In this document: piece after piece, positions 41,953 through 50,345 of the stretch
Layout: the number at the start of each line of letters is the position of its first letter
Numbering within the stretch: position 1 is the stretch's first letter
Source: Glycomyces algeriensis
GTDB taxonomy: Bacteria; Actinomycetota; Actinomycetes; Mycobacteriales; Micromonosporaceae
Direction of reading: 5' to 3'
DNA: 64,000 nt
Assembly (NCBI RefSeq): GCF_027622855.1
Contig: NZ_JAPZVR010000016.1
Coordinates: 38,622-102,621 of the forward strand
The notes under the pieces: model-generated
What the model saw: only the letters and a program-made list of their open reading frames with translations
What the model was told of the DNA's origin: nothing
Database searches by the model: none
Made by a program: the position numbers and the translations under genes

Positions 41953-44304
41953 GTGCGACGACGCACCTTCGCCGCGTCCCTCGGCGCCGCCGCAGTGGCC
42001 GCCACCGCCGTCCCCGCCGCCGCCCACGCGAAGGCCTCCGGCCGCTGCGACGACGCCTACAGCTGGCAGAACGTCGTGATCAACGGCGGCGGCTACGTCC
42101 CCGGCATCGTCTTCAACGAGACCGAGGCGAACCTGATCTACGCCCGCACCGACATCGGCGGCCTCTACCGCTGGCAGGAGCCCACCCAGACGTGGAAGGC
42201 GCTCCTCGACTGGGTCGGCCCGGACGAGTGGGGGTACACCGGCGTCGTCTCCGTCGCCTCCGACCCCGTCGAGCCCAACCGCGTCTACGCCGCCGTGGGC
42301 ACCTACACGAACGACTGGGACCCCAACAACGGCGCCGTCCTCCACTCGGACGACTACGGCGACACCTGGGGCGTCGCCGAGCTCCCGTTCAAGCAGGGCG
42401 GCAACATGCCCGGCCGCGGCATGGGCGAGCGCCTCGCCGTCGACCCCGCCGACAACGCGGTCGTCTACCTCGGCACCCCGAACGGCAGCGGCCTCTGGCG
42501 CTCCGTCGACCACGGCCGCAACTGGTCCGAAGTGGAGGCGTTCCCGAACCCGGGGAACTTCGTGCAGGACCCCTCCGGCGACTACTCCGACGACAACCAG
42601 GGCGTCATCTGGATCGAGTTCGACCAGGCCGGCGACCGGATCTTCGTCGGCGTCGCCGACCCCGCCGACCCGCTCTACGTCTCCGAGGACCGCGGCCAGA
42701 CCTGGGCGCCCGTGCCCGGCGCGACCGTGCTCGGCGCCGTGGGCGACAACAAGACCATCCCCAAGCAGGCCGCGATCGACCGCGCCAACGGCCACCTCTT
42801 CATCGTGACCAGCTGGGACCCCGGCCCCTACAACGGCGGCCCGGCCTCCGGTGCCGGCGGCGCCCTCTGGCGCCTCGACCTCGCCACCGGCGAGTGGACC
42901 GACGCGACCCCGGCCTACAGCCCGAACGGCCGGATCCCCGGCTTCGGCGGCATCACCGTCGACCGCCAGCGCCCCGGCACCCTCATGGCCGCGACCGAGA
43001 ACTCCTGGTGGCCCGACGAGGTCATCTTCCGCTCCACCGACTCCGGGGCCACCTGGGAGACCAGCTGGGACTACGCCGGCGGGGCCCGCACCGACCGGTT
43101 CGACATGGACAGCACGGGAAGCGAGTGGCTGTCGTTCGGCGGCACCGACGAGGGCGCGGCCTACGCGGTCAAGCACGGCTGGATGATCGACGCGCTCGCG
43201 ATCGACCCGTTCGACTCGGACCGGATCATGTGGGGAACGGGCGCGACGATCTGGGGCACCGAGCAGCTGACGACCTGGGACGCGCAGGGGCCGCTGGTCG
43301 GCGACGACGGCGCCGCGCTGCCGGTGGAGCGGTTCACCGTCGCGGTCCGGGCCGAGGGCCTGGAGGAGACCTCGATGCAGGACATCGCGGCGATCGGCGG
43401 GACCCTGGTGACCGCGGTGGGCGACCTCGGCGGTTTCGTCCACACCGACGTCGGCCGCGCCGGGACGCAGATCCGCAACCCCGACTGGTCCACCGGGACC
43501 TCAGTGGACTTCGCCGCGCTGGCCCCGGATGTCGTGGTGGGCACGGGCAATGTCCACGGCACGGTCGACGGGCACGTCGCGGTCTCCACCGACCGCGGTG
43601 CGACCTGGCTGACGACGGCGCGCCTGGAGGGCGTGGCCGGCGACGGCAACGGGGGCATCGTGGGGGTGAGCGCGGACGGCGCGGTGATCGTCTGGAGCCC
43701 CGGCAACGGGACGACGGCGCCGGTGTACAGCACCGATCTGGGTCAGACGTGGACGCCGGTGGAGGGCCTGCCCGCGGGGGCGAAGGTGCGCGCCGACCGG
43801 GTGCGCGCGAGCCGCTGGTACGCGTACTTCGCCGGAGTGTTCTACACGAGCGGGGACGGCGGGCGGACCTTCGCCGACACCGGTGCGACGGGGCTGCCGC
43901 CGGAGGGCGACGTGGACTTCCGGGCCGTGCCGGGCAAGCGCGGGCACCTGTGGCTGGCCGGCGGGAACACGCCTGAGCCGGTCGACCCGGTGTACGGGAT
44001 GTGGCGCTCGACCGACGGCGGCACCTCGTGGAAGCGGGTGCGGGACTTCGACACTGCGGACTCGGTGGGCTTCGGCAAGGGCCGCGGGCGCGGGTATCCG
44101 GCGATCTACGCGTCGGGGAAGGCCGGCGGGCAGAACGGGATCTGGCGTTCGACCGATGAGGGCCGGAGCTGGCAGCGGATCAACGACGACGCGCACCAGT
44201 GGGCGTGGACCGGGAAGGCGATCTCGGGCGACCCGCAGGTGTACGGCCGCGTCTACATCGCGACGAACGGTCGCGGGCTGATCTACGGCGACATCGCGGA
44301 CTGA
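41953..44304 (+). CDS. Secreted GH74 xyloglucanase
   Basis: 783 residues from GTG 41953 (AGGAG upstream). Twin-arginine-like signal RRRTFAASLGAAAVAATAVP. Two seven-bladed beta-propellers follow, with Asp-box-like repeats (ST-D-GATW, SxDGGTSWK, STDEGRSW). The catalytic-base motif ARTDIGGLYRW has its aspartate at residue 67. GH74 enzymes cut xyloglucan or highly substituted glucans. No CBM is attached. It pairs with the divergent GH3 enzyme, which would trim the released oligosaccharides. Confidence 0.94.
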   Translation: MRRRTFAASLGAAAVAATAVPAAAHAKASGRCDDAYSWQNVVINGGGYVPGIVFNETEANLIYARTDIGGLYRWQEPTQTWKALLDWVGPDEWGYTGVVSVASDPVEPNRVYAAVGTYTNDWDPNNGAVLHSDDYGDTWGVAELPFKQGGNMPGRGMGERLAVDPADNAVVYLGTPNGSGLWRSVDHGRNWSEVEAFPNPGNFVQDPSGDYSDDNQGVIWIEFDQAGDRIFVGVADPADPLYVSEDRGQTWAPVPGATVLGAVGDNKTIPKQAAIDRANGHLFIVTSWDPGPYNGGPASGAGGALWRLDLATGEWTDATPAYSPNGRIPGFGGITVDRQRPGTLMAATENSWWPDEVIFRSTDSGATWETSWDYAGGARTDRFDMDSTGSEWLSFGGTDEGAAYAVKHGWMIDALAIDPFDSDRIMWGTGATIWGTEQLTTWDAQGPLVGDDGAALPVERFTVAVRAEGLEETSMQDIAAIGGTLVTAVGDLGGFVHTDVGRAGTQIRNPDWSTGTSVDFAALAPDVVVGTGNVHGTVDGHVAVSTDRGATWLTTARLEGVAGDGNGGIVGVSADGAVIVWSPGNGTTAPVYSTDLGQTWTPVEGLPAGAKVRADRVRASRWYAYFAGVFYTSGDGGRTFADTGATGLPPEGDVDFRAVPGKRGHLWLAGGNTPEPVDPVYGMWRSTDGGTSWKRVRDFDTADSVGFGKGRGRGYPAIYASGKAGGQNGIWRSTDEGRSWQRINDDAHQWAWTGKAISGDPQVYGRVYIATNGRGLIYGDIAD

Positions 44305-44403
44305 AGTCCGCGCTCCCGAGCACCCCTGTGATGCGCTCTCTGGGGAGCGGCCGCGCCGGCCGCGGGACCTCCGTTCGGTCCCGCGGCCGGCGCGCTGTCG
44401 TGG

Positions 44404-44531
44404 TGCGGCACAGTCGGGTCGGGGCACTGTCATATTGCGGCACTGTCAAATTGCGGCACTGCCGTGGTGCGGCACTGCCGTGGTGCGGCACTGCCGTATT
44501 GAAGCGCAGTCGCAGTGCGGTGCCGTCCCGC
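44404..44531. repeat. 16-bp tandem repeat array, eight units
   Basis: Eight contiguous 16-base units of consensus TGCGGCACTGCCGTGG; units 4 and 5 are identical, 3 and 6 differ by two or three bases, and units 1, 2, 7 and 8 are degenerate. It lies between the ends of the convergent GH74 and serine-hydrolase genes. The period is not a multiple of three and there are no spacers. Confidence 0.75.
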
Positions 44532-44536
44532 CGCGG

Positions 44537-45787
44537 TTACGCGGTGATCGGCTCGAGGCGCGCGGGTGCGGCCCGGTGGCGCTGGTGCGGGGTCGGGTCG
44601 TCGTCCTTGTCGGTGCCGCAGAGCCCGGCGTAAAGGAGCTCGTTCCAGGCCTGCTCGAGGGCGTCGGGGTCGGCGACGTCGTGGCGGTCGACGATGTTCC
44701 AGGCGACCGAGATCTGCCGCTCACTGTCGAGGGAGTGGAACGAGTTGGCCTCGTGCCCGAGCGTGTCCCCATTGTGGCCCAGGAAGACCGCTTCGGGTTC
44801 GGCGGCGCATCCGGGTCGGATCCCGAAGAGGCCGAGGCCGTAGCCGAAGGACTTGCCGGTGGGTTTGAACGCGGTTGCCTCGGCGAGCGAGGCCGCGTCG
44901 AGGAGGGTCCCGTCGGTCATGGCCCGGTAGAAGTCGTTGAGGTCGCCCGCGGTGGAGACGACGTTGCCGCCGGCCCACAGCTGGCTGTACGAGAGCTTCG
45001 ACGTGTCGAGGTAGGGCTGGGCGGGGTCGCCGGTGGTGAGGTAGGGGTCGAGGTGCGGGCCGCGCACGCCGGAGGTGCCGGGGCGGCCGAAATAGGTGTC
45101 GTCGAGGTCGGCGGGGTCAAGGACGCGGTCTTCGAGGACGTCGTCGAGGTCGTCGCCGGTGAGCTCCTCGATGAGGAGGCCGAGCACGGTGTACCCGGTG
45201 TTGGAGTAGGCGAAGCCGTCGTCGGGCTCGAACAGCTGCCCGCCCTCGGTGCCGATCGCGATGAGTTCCGCTGGGCGGTAGTGGGTCCGGTGGTTCGCGT
45301 AGAAGTCGGTGAGGTCGTCGTCCTCCAGTAGGGACTCGTAGAGGCGGGGCAGGTGGTCGGGGACGCCGCCGCGGTGCGACATGAGCTCGCGGACCGTGGG
45401 TTCCCACTCGCCTTCGTACGGGAGGACGCCGGGCAGGTGCTCGCCGATCGGGTCGTCGAGGTCGAGTTCCCCTTCGGCCTGGAGCTGCAGGAGCACGGTC
45501 GCGGTCATCGACTTGGTGATGCTGCCGACGCGGAAGCGGTCGCCGGGTCTCGCGTCGCCTTCGTCGGCTTCGAGGCTGCGCGGGCCGATCGCGGCGGACC
45601 ATTCGGCGTCGCCGTTGCGGACCTCGGCGACCACCGCGTGGTCGGCGGCGGAGGCGAACGACTCCAGTTTGGACTCGAGCAGGTCGGTGTCGAGGCGCGG
45701 CGCACCGGGCGGTGCGGCGCTGGAGGCGGCCGGGACGGCGGCGACGGCGATGGCCAGGGCGGCCGCGGTGAGGATTCGGGTGTGCAT
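44537..45787 (-). CDS. Secreted beta-lactamase-family serine hydrolase
   Basis: 416 residues with a signal peptide (1-24). The serine-hydrolase triad motifs are SITK at 89-92, YSN near 200 and HNG near 345, as in D-alanyl-D-alanine carboxypeptidases and class C-like esterases. Likely a periplasm-equivalent or wall-associated carboxypeptidase or esterase. The last 25 residues are His/Arg/Asp-rich and unlike the family, ending within the DNA beside the tandem repeat, so the C-terminus may be extended. Confidence 0.9.
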   Translation of the reverse strand: MHTRILTAAALAIAVAAVPAASSAAPPGAPRLDTDLLESKLESFASAADHAVVAEVRNGDAEWSAAIGPRSLEADEGDARPGDRFRVGSITKSMTATVLLQLQAEGELDLDDPIGEHLPGVLPYEGEWEPTVRELMSHRGGVPDHLPRLYESLLEDDDLTDFYANHRTHYRPAELIAIGTEGGQLFEPDDGFAYSNTGYTVLGLLIEELTGDDLDDVLEDRVLDPADLDDTYFGRPGTSGVRGPHLDPYLTTGDPAQPYLDTSKLSYSQLWAGGNVVSTAGDLNDFYRAMTDGTLLDAASLAEATAFKPTGKSFGYGLGLFGIRPGCAAEPEAVFLGHNGDTLGHEANSFHSLDSERQISVAWNIVDRHDVADPDALEQAWNELLYAGLCGTDKDDDPTPHQRHRAAPARLEPITA

Positions 45788-46031
45788 GGGCCGACACTAA
45801 AGCCGCATTAAGCTGCACGGCAAGGCAAAAGGCCGGATTCAGCGCAAGAGGGGCGCAGGCGGGAACGGCGCCGGTACCGGCAGCGGTACCGTCCCTCCGA
45901 TTCGAAGGAACGCGCTTCCACGGAGAAACGGGTTCGCTGGCATGAACTGTCGGTAATGCCCAGTACGAACGCCTGCATGGCAACGGTATGGTAATCGCGT
46001 CCATCGCCCTGTATAGGAAGGACTACCCCCG

Positions 46032-46703
46032 GTGCCCGACGTGCCCTCCACTCGTCTGGTCTACGACGCCCTGCTGGTCACCTCCCTCGACGACGCGTAC
46101 AAGCCGGCCACCGGCCCGCGCGTCACCGGCCTGGGGATCGGCGCGGCGCTCCTGGCCGAGCTCGTGCTCTCGCAGCACGTGGTCGTCTGGGCCGCCAAGG
46201 GCGTCGACCTCCTGTGCTTCGACGAGCGGTTCCGGCCGCCGGAGGACTCCCTGGCGCTGTGGCTGGTCGAGCACGTCCGCGCCGAGCGCACCGCCCTCGG
46301 CGTGCGCGACTGGCTCGAGTTCCTCAGCGCCGCAGACGTGTACACCAAGACCGCCGAGCACATGGCGATGCTCGGCCTCATGGTCCGCCACGAGTACCGC
46401 TCGCGGTGGACCCGCCGCGTGGAGCACGGCTACGAGCCGAGCGACGCGCTCTTCGCGAACGCCGTGTTCTCGCGGCTGCGCCGCCAACTGTCCCTTGCGG
46501 AGCGTCAGACCTCCGTCGAGGACGCCTACCTGCTCGGCCTCACTGCTGCGGTCGGCCTCTCCAAACCGCTCTTCTACCAGCTTCCCCCCGGCGTGCACGT
46601 GTACGCCGAGAAGCAGCGGCAGTCGCTCCCCGCGCCGCTCCGGGCCCTCCTGGCGCACTTGGCGGCGGCGGTGGCGGACACCGCCATCACCGGCGGCCGC
46701 TGA
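46032..46703 (+). CDS. GPP34 (Golgi phosphoprotein 3-like) protein
   Basis: 223 residues from GTG 46032 (AGGAAGG upstream). Carries the GPP34 pattern: LVYDALLVTSLDD near the N-terminus, GLGIGAALLAELVL, and LGLTAAVGLSKPLF near the C-terminus. In actinomycetes this family is common and may bind membrane phosphoinositides; its role is not known. It is followed 35 bases later by the APC permease. Confidence 0.85.
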   Translation: MPDVPSTRLVYDALLVTSLDDAYKPATGPRVTGLGIGAALLAELVLSQHVVVWAAKGVDLLCFDERFRPPEDSLALWLVEHVRAERTALGVRDWLEFLSAADVYTKTAEHMAMLGLMVRHEYRSRWTRRVEHGYEPSDALFANAVFSRLRRQLSLAERQTSVEDAYLLGLTAAVGLSKPLFYQLPPGVHVYAEKQRQSLPAPLRALLAHLAAAVADTAITGGR

Positions 46704-46738
46704 CTCCACCCTCACCAGAAGAAGGAGACACCACCCCC

Positions 46739-48232
46739 ATGTCCACTGTGCCCTCCGCACCGAGTGCAGTGCAGGCCGTGCTGGCCCGCAACAAGCTCGG
46801 CACCTTCAGCCTGCTGCACTTCTCCCTCACCGCCGCCACGCCGCTCACCGTGATCGCCGGCGGCGTCGTCGTCATGTTCGCCCTCGCCGGCGAGATCGGC
46901 ATCCCGCTGGGGTACCTGATCATCGCCGTCTGCCTGTGGCTCTTCAGCGTCGGCTACACGACCATGTCGCGGCACATCACGAACGCGGGCGCGTTCTACG
47001 CGTTCATCGCGCGCGGCATCGGCCGCGTCCCCGGCGTCGCCGCCGCATGGGTGGCGGCGACCGCGTACTGCGCCATGCAGATCAGCCTCTACGGCCTGCT
47101 CGGACTCACCGCCGAGAGCGTCCTGGCCCGCATGGGACTGGACGCGTCCTGGTGGGTCTGCGCGCTCGTCGCCTGGCTCCTCATCGGACTCCTCGGCACG
47201 CGCGCGGTCGACATCAACGCGAAGGTGCTCGCGATCCTCCTGGCCGTCGAGATCGCCGTGATCCTGCTGTTCAGCGTCTCGAACTTCGCCAACGCCGCCG
47301 ACGGCCTCCCGCTCGCGGCGATGTCGCCGTCGACGCTCGGCGGCGAGGCGGCCGGGGCCATGCTGGCGCTGGCGGTCACCGGCTTCATCGGGTTCGAGTC
47401 GCCCACCGTCTACGGCGAGGAGGCGAAGGACCGGCGCCGCACGGTCGCGCGGGCCACCCTCGCCACCGTCGGCATCCTCGCATTCATCTACATCGCCTCG
47501 TCGTGGTCGATCATCGCCGCCGTCGGCGCGGACGGCGTCGTGGACGCCGCCATCGCGGACCCCTCGCTCATGTTCACCCTCGCCGGCGACCAGCTCGGCG
47601 CCCCTTGGGCGGTCATCGGCGAGGTGATGCTGCTGACCTCGGTCACCGCCGCCGCCTTGAGCTTCCACAACACGACCGCGCGCTACCTCTTCGCGCTCGG
47701 CCGCGAGCGGGTCGCGCCCGCGTGGCTGGGCCGCACCTCGCCGCGCACCTCGTCCCCCGTGACCGCCTCGCTGACCCAGACCGTCGTCAGCGGCGCGGTC
47801 ATCATCGCCTGGGCGGCCCTGGGTCTGGACCCGCTCGTGCACTTGTTCTACTACATGAGCACGTCGGCGGGGATCGGCCTGCTCGCGCTCATCGCCACCT
47901 GCGCGGTCGCGGTCATCGTGTACTTCGCGCGCGACCGGCGCGGCGAGTCGCTGTGGGCCACCAGGATCGCGCCCGTGTTCGCGGTCGTCGCGCTCCTGTG
48001 GGTCCTGTACCTCTCGGTCCTGCACTTCCACACCCTGCTCGGTGTCGAGAAGGGATCGACACTGCCGGTGCTCGTCCCGATCCTGTTCGCGGTCCTGGCC
48101 CTCCTCGGCGCGGGCTGGGGCGCCTACCTGAAGCGGGGCCGCCCGGAGGTGTACGCCGGGATCGGCCACGGCGCGAAGGCCGCGCTCGTGACCGAGACGT
48201 CCGAACCGGTCGGGGTGGCCGGTGGCCGGTAG
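46739..48232 (+). CDS. APC-family amino acid/polyamine permease
   Basis: 497 residues with about twelve hydrophobic helices. APC features: FSLTAATPLTVIAGGVVVMF at the first helix, FIGFESPTVYGEEAKDRRRTV (the GFE motif), and HNTTARYLFALGRERVAPAWLG. GAAGGAG lies nine bases before ATG 46739. The following GNAT gene begins inside its last codons (11-base overlap), so the two are cotranslated. Confidence 0.92.
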   Translation: MSTVPSAPSAVQAVLARNKLGTFSLLHFSLTAATPLTVIAGGVVVMFALAGEIGIPLGYLIIAVCLWLFSVGYTTMSRHITNAGAFYAFIARGIGRVPGVAAAWVAATAYCAMQISLYGLLGLTAESVLARMGLDASWWVCALVAWLLIGLLGTRAVDINAKVLAILLAVEIAVILLFSVSNFANAADGLPLAAMSPSTLGGEAAGAMLALAVTGFIGFESPTVYGEEAKDRRRTVARATLATVGILAFIYIASSWSIIAAVGADGVVDAAIADPSLMFTLAGDQLGAPWAVIGEVMLLTSVTAAALSFHNTTARYLFALGRERVAPAWLGRTSPRTSSPVTASLTQTVVSGAVIIAWAALGLDPLVHLFYYMSTSAGIGLLALIATCAVAVIVYFARDRRGESLWATRIAPVFAVVALLWVLYLSVLHFHTLLGVEKGSTLPVLVPILFAVLALLGAGWGAYLKRGRPEVYAGIGHGAKAALVTETSEPVGVAGGR

Positions 48233-48788
48233 CACCGCGCACGTAGCGGGCCTGCTCGCCGAGGCGTTCCTTGAGATCCCGACCGCGGTCTGGCTCATCG
48301 ACGACCCGGCCGATCGCTTGGCGGCCATGGAGGGCCAGTTCGCGATGCTCGTCGAGCACGCGGACGCACACGGCGGCGTGCTCACCGCCGGGTCGGACGG
48401 CGCGGTCGTCTGGTTCGACCGGACGAAGGAGGTGCCGCCGATCCCCGACTACGACGAGCGGCTGCGCGCGGCCTGCGGCAAGCACTACGAGGGGTTCGCC
48501 GAACTCGACTGGATCATGGACGAGCACCACCCGGCCGAACCGCACAACTACGTGGCGCTCGTGGGCGTGCGCGCCGACGCGCGCGGGCGCGGCATCGCGA
48601 GCGACCTGCTCCGGCGCCACCACGAGCGGCTCGACGCGACCGGCACGCCCGCGTACCTGGAGGCGGTCTCGCTGCAGACTGCGAGTCTCTATGCGTCCCT
48701 GGGCTACCGGCCGCACGGCGAACCGTTCCGCATCGGCGAGGGCGGCCCGCCGCTCCACCCGATGTGGCGGCCCGCCGGGGCCGCGTGA
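48222..48788 (+). CDS. GNAT acetyltransferase
   Basis: 188 residues from GTG 48222, overlapping the permease end. GNAT motif A VRADARGRGIASDLLRRHHE and the C-terminal SLYASLGYRPHGEP. N-acetyltransfer from acetyl-CoA to a small amine is expected. Coupling with an amino-acid permease suggests an amine substrate (inference). Confidence 0.88.
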   Translation: MAGSTAHVAGLLAEAFLEIPTAVWLIDDPADRLAAMEGQFAMLVEHADAHGGVLTAGSDGAVVWFDRTKEVPPIPDYDERLRAACGKHYEGFAELDWIMDEHHPAEPHNYVALVGVRADARGRGIASDLLRRHHERLDATGTPAYLEAVSLQTASLYASLGYRPHGEPFRIGEGGPPLHPMWRPAGAA

Positions 48789-48880
48789 GCCGGTGGCCGG
48801 ACCCGACGCGGTGACCTTAGAGTCGGGGCGATGATCACAAGTCAGCGAGGCGGCGCGCCCGCCGCTCAGAGGAGCGTCCG

Positions 48881-49309
48881 ATGACCGACTGGTGGTGGGT
48901 GGACCTGCTGCTGGCGGTCGCTGCGGGCCTGGTGCTCACCTGGATCGCTTTGATCATCGCCCTGGCGGTCGCCGGGCCGCGCGGGCCGCTCCTGCGCGAG
49001 GCGCTGCGCGTGCTGCCGGACCTGCTCCGGCTGCTGCGGCGCCTCGCGGCGGACGGCAGCCTGCCGCGCGGCGTGCGCGTCCGCCTGGTCCTGCTGTTCG
49101 CGTACCTGGCGCTGCCGTTCGACCTGGTCCCCGATTTCATCCCGGTCCTCGGCTATGCCGACGACGCGATCATCGTGGCGCTGGTCCTGCGCTCGGTCGT
49201 GCGCCGCGCCGGCATCGACGCCGTCCGGGCCCACTGGCCCGGCAGCGACGACGGCTTCGCAGTGCTCTGCCGCCTCACCGGACTCCCGTTGCCCCGCAAG
49301 GAGTCCTGA
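48881..49309 (+). CDS. DUF1232 (YkvA-like) membrane protein
   Basis: 142 residues. One N-terminal membrane helix (WVDLLLAVAAGLVLTWIALI) and the DUF1232 core YLALPFDLVPDFIPVLGYADDAIIV. AGGAGCG lies upstream of ATG 48881. The family is of unknown function. The last 22 codons and stop are part of the 73-bp duplication at 49241-49386, so an intact second copy of the C-terminal peptide follows in another frame. Confidence 0.88.
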   Translation: MTDWWWVDLLLAVAAGLVLTWIALIIALAVAGPRGPLLREALRVLPDLLRLLRRLAADGSLPRGVRVRLVLLFAYLALPFDLVPDFIPVLGYADDAIIVALVLRSVVRRAGIDAVRAHWPGSDDGFAVLCRLTGLPLPRKES

Positions 49310-49386
49310 CCGCGACAGCGACGACGGCTTCGCGGTGCTCTGTCAGGCCACCGGACTCTCATTGCCCCGCAGGGATTCCTGACCGC
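49241..49386. repeat. 73-bp tandem duplication of the DUF1232 gene 3' end
   Basis: 49241-49313 and 49314-49386 are near copies. Copy 1 encodes SDDGFAVLCRLTGLPLPRKES and stop; copy 2, one frame over and not joined to a gene, would read SDDGFAVLCQATGLSLPRRDS and stop. Nine or so differences, mostly silent-type, show it is not recent. Confidence 0.8.
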
Positions 49387-49644
49387 TCAGCGACCGCTGC
49401 TCCAGTCCTCCGGCGGGTCGGCGAAGGCGACGGGCTCGGCCGGACCGAGCCGGTGCAGGCGGGCCCGCACGGCGCCGCAGACGCACCGGGTCCACACCAC
49501 GACGCCTTCGGAGGTGTGGTGGCGGGACACGACCGCCGCGCCGTCCTCATCGGTCCACCCGCACGCCGAGCAGGTCGTGGTTTCGCCTGGGCCGCTTCGC
49601 CGGCCGCCATTCGAGCGGCCGGGCGGGCGGGGCCGGTCACGCAT
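49387..49644 (-). CDS. Small zinc-ribbon protein cotranscribed with a MarR gene
   Basis: 85 residues. Two cysteine pairs, CSAC near 26 and CVCG near 57, with HH between, form a zinc-ribbon. Starts at ATG 49644, overlapping the MarR stop by eight bases, so it is translationally coupled. May act as a partner or metal-linked accessory of the regulator. Confidence 0.7.
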   Translation of the reverse strand: MRDRPRPPGRSNGGRRSGPGETTTCSACGWTDEDGAAVVSRHHTSEGVVVWTRCVCGAVRARLHRLGPAEPVAFADPPEDWSSGR

Positions 49645-50212
49645 GTCTGCTCCCTTCGAGCGCAGTCCCGGTCGCGGCGCACTTCCCGGCCTGGGTGACC
49701 GGGCAGGCCGCGCCTTCGCGGATGCAGGCCGCCCGGTCGCACAGGCGGCACAGCAGCTCGCCGAGGGCGTCGTCCGGCACGCGCTCGGCGCGGCCGGTGC
49801 TGGCGTAGACGGCGTGCAGGAGCTTCTCCAGGAGCGCTTCCAGCGCAACGCGTTCCTTGGCGTCGAGGCCTTCGACGAGCGGCCCGAGGACGCCTTTGCG
49901 GTCCTTCAGCAGCCGCGCGACCGTGCGCTTGCCCGGAGCGGTGAGGTGGACGGCGACGGCTCGCCCCTGGCCGGTGCGCCGCTCCACGAGCCCGCGCTGG
50001 ACCAGGCCGTCCACCATCCGGGCCGCGGCGGGCTGGCTCAAGCCGATGTACCGCCCGAGTGTCGTCACCGCCAGGCCGGGGAACTCGTCTAGGGTCAGCA
50101 GTGCCGCACTGGCGCTGTCGCCCAGGTCAGAGGCGCTTCGCTGCTCCTCGGCGACGAGATCGACCACGTTCAACGCGGTCGCGCCGAGCAGGTTCGCCAA
50201 ACGATCATGCAT
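49637..50212 (-). CDS. MarR-family regulator with Cys-rich C-terminus
   Basis: 191 residues. The winged helix spans about 40-105 (FPGLAVTTLGRYIGLSQPAAARMVDGLVQRGLVERRTGQGRAVAV). The C-terminal tail CRLCDRAACIREGAACPVTQAGKC has five cysteines, suggesting metal or redox sensing. A perfect palindrome overlaps its own start codon at 50207-50223, implying autoregulation. The zinc-ribbon gene follows in the same transcript. Confidence 0.85.
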   Translation of the reverse strand: MHDRLANLLGATALNVVDLVAEEQRSASDLGDSASAALLTLDEFPGLAVTTLGRYIGLSQPAAARMVDGLVQRGLVERRTGQGRAVAVHLTAPGKRTVARLLKDRKGVLGPLVEGLDAKERVALEALLEKLLHAVYASTGRAERVPDDALGELLCRLCDRAACIREGAACPVTQAGKCAATGTALEGSRHA

Positions 50213-50223
50213 GACTCATGCAT
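50207..50223. promoter_or_regulatory. Palindrome ATGCATGA-C-TCATGCAT on the MarR start codon
   Basis: Perfect 8-base arms about a central C, covering the ATG at 50212-50210. A MarR dimer bound here would block its own transcription start. Confidence 0.65.
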
Positions 50224-50345
50224 ACCACTGATCCGCGGAGCGGCGCAAGCGGTTCGCGCGAACGCGGCAAAGCACTGGCGCATTCGCCCGGCGCGTGAGA
50301 CGGTGTCGCGGTGCACGACTCCTCCCCCGCCGCCCCGGCCCGCCG

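Noticed and set aside
44404..44531. CRISPR array
   Set aside because: Units of 16 bp are contiguous without spacers and degenerate at both edges; no cas genes nearby.
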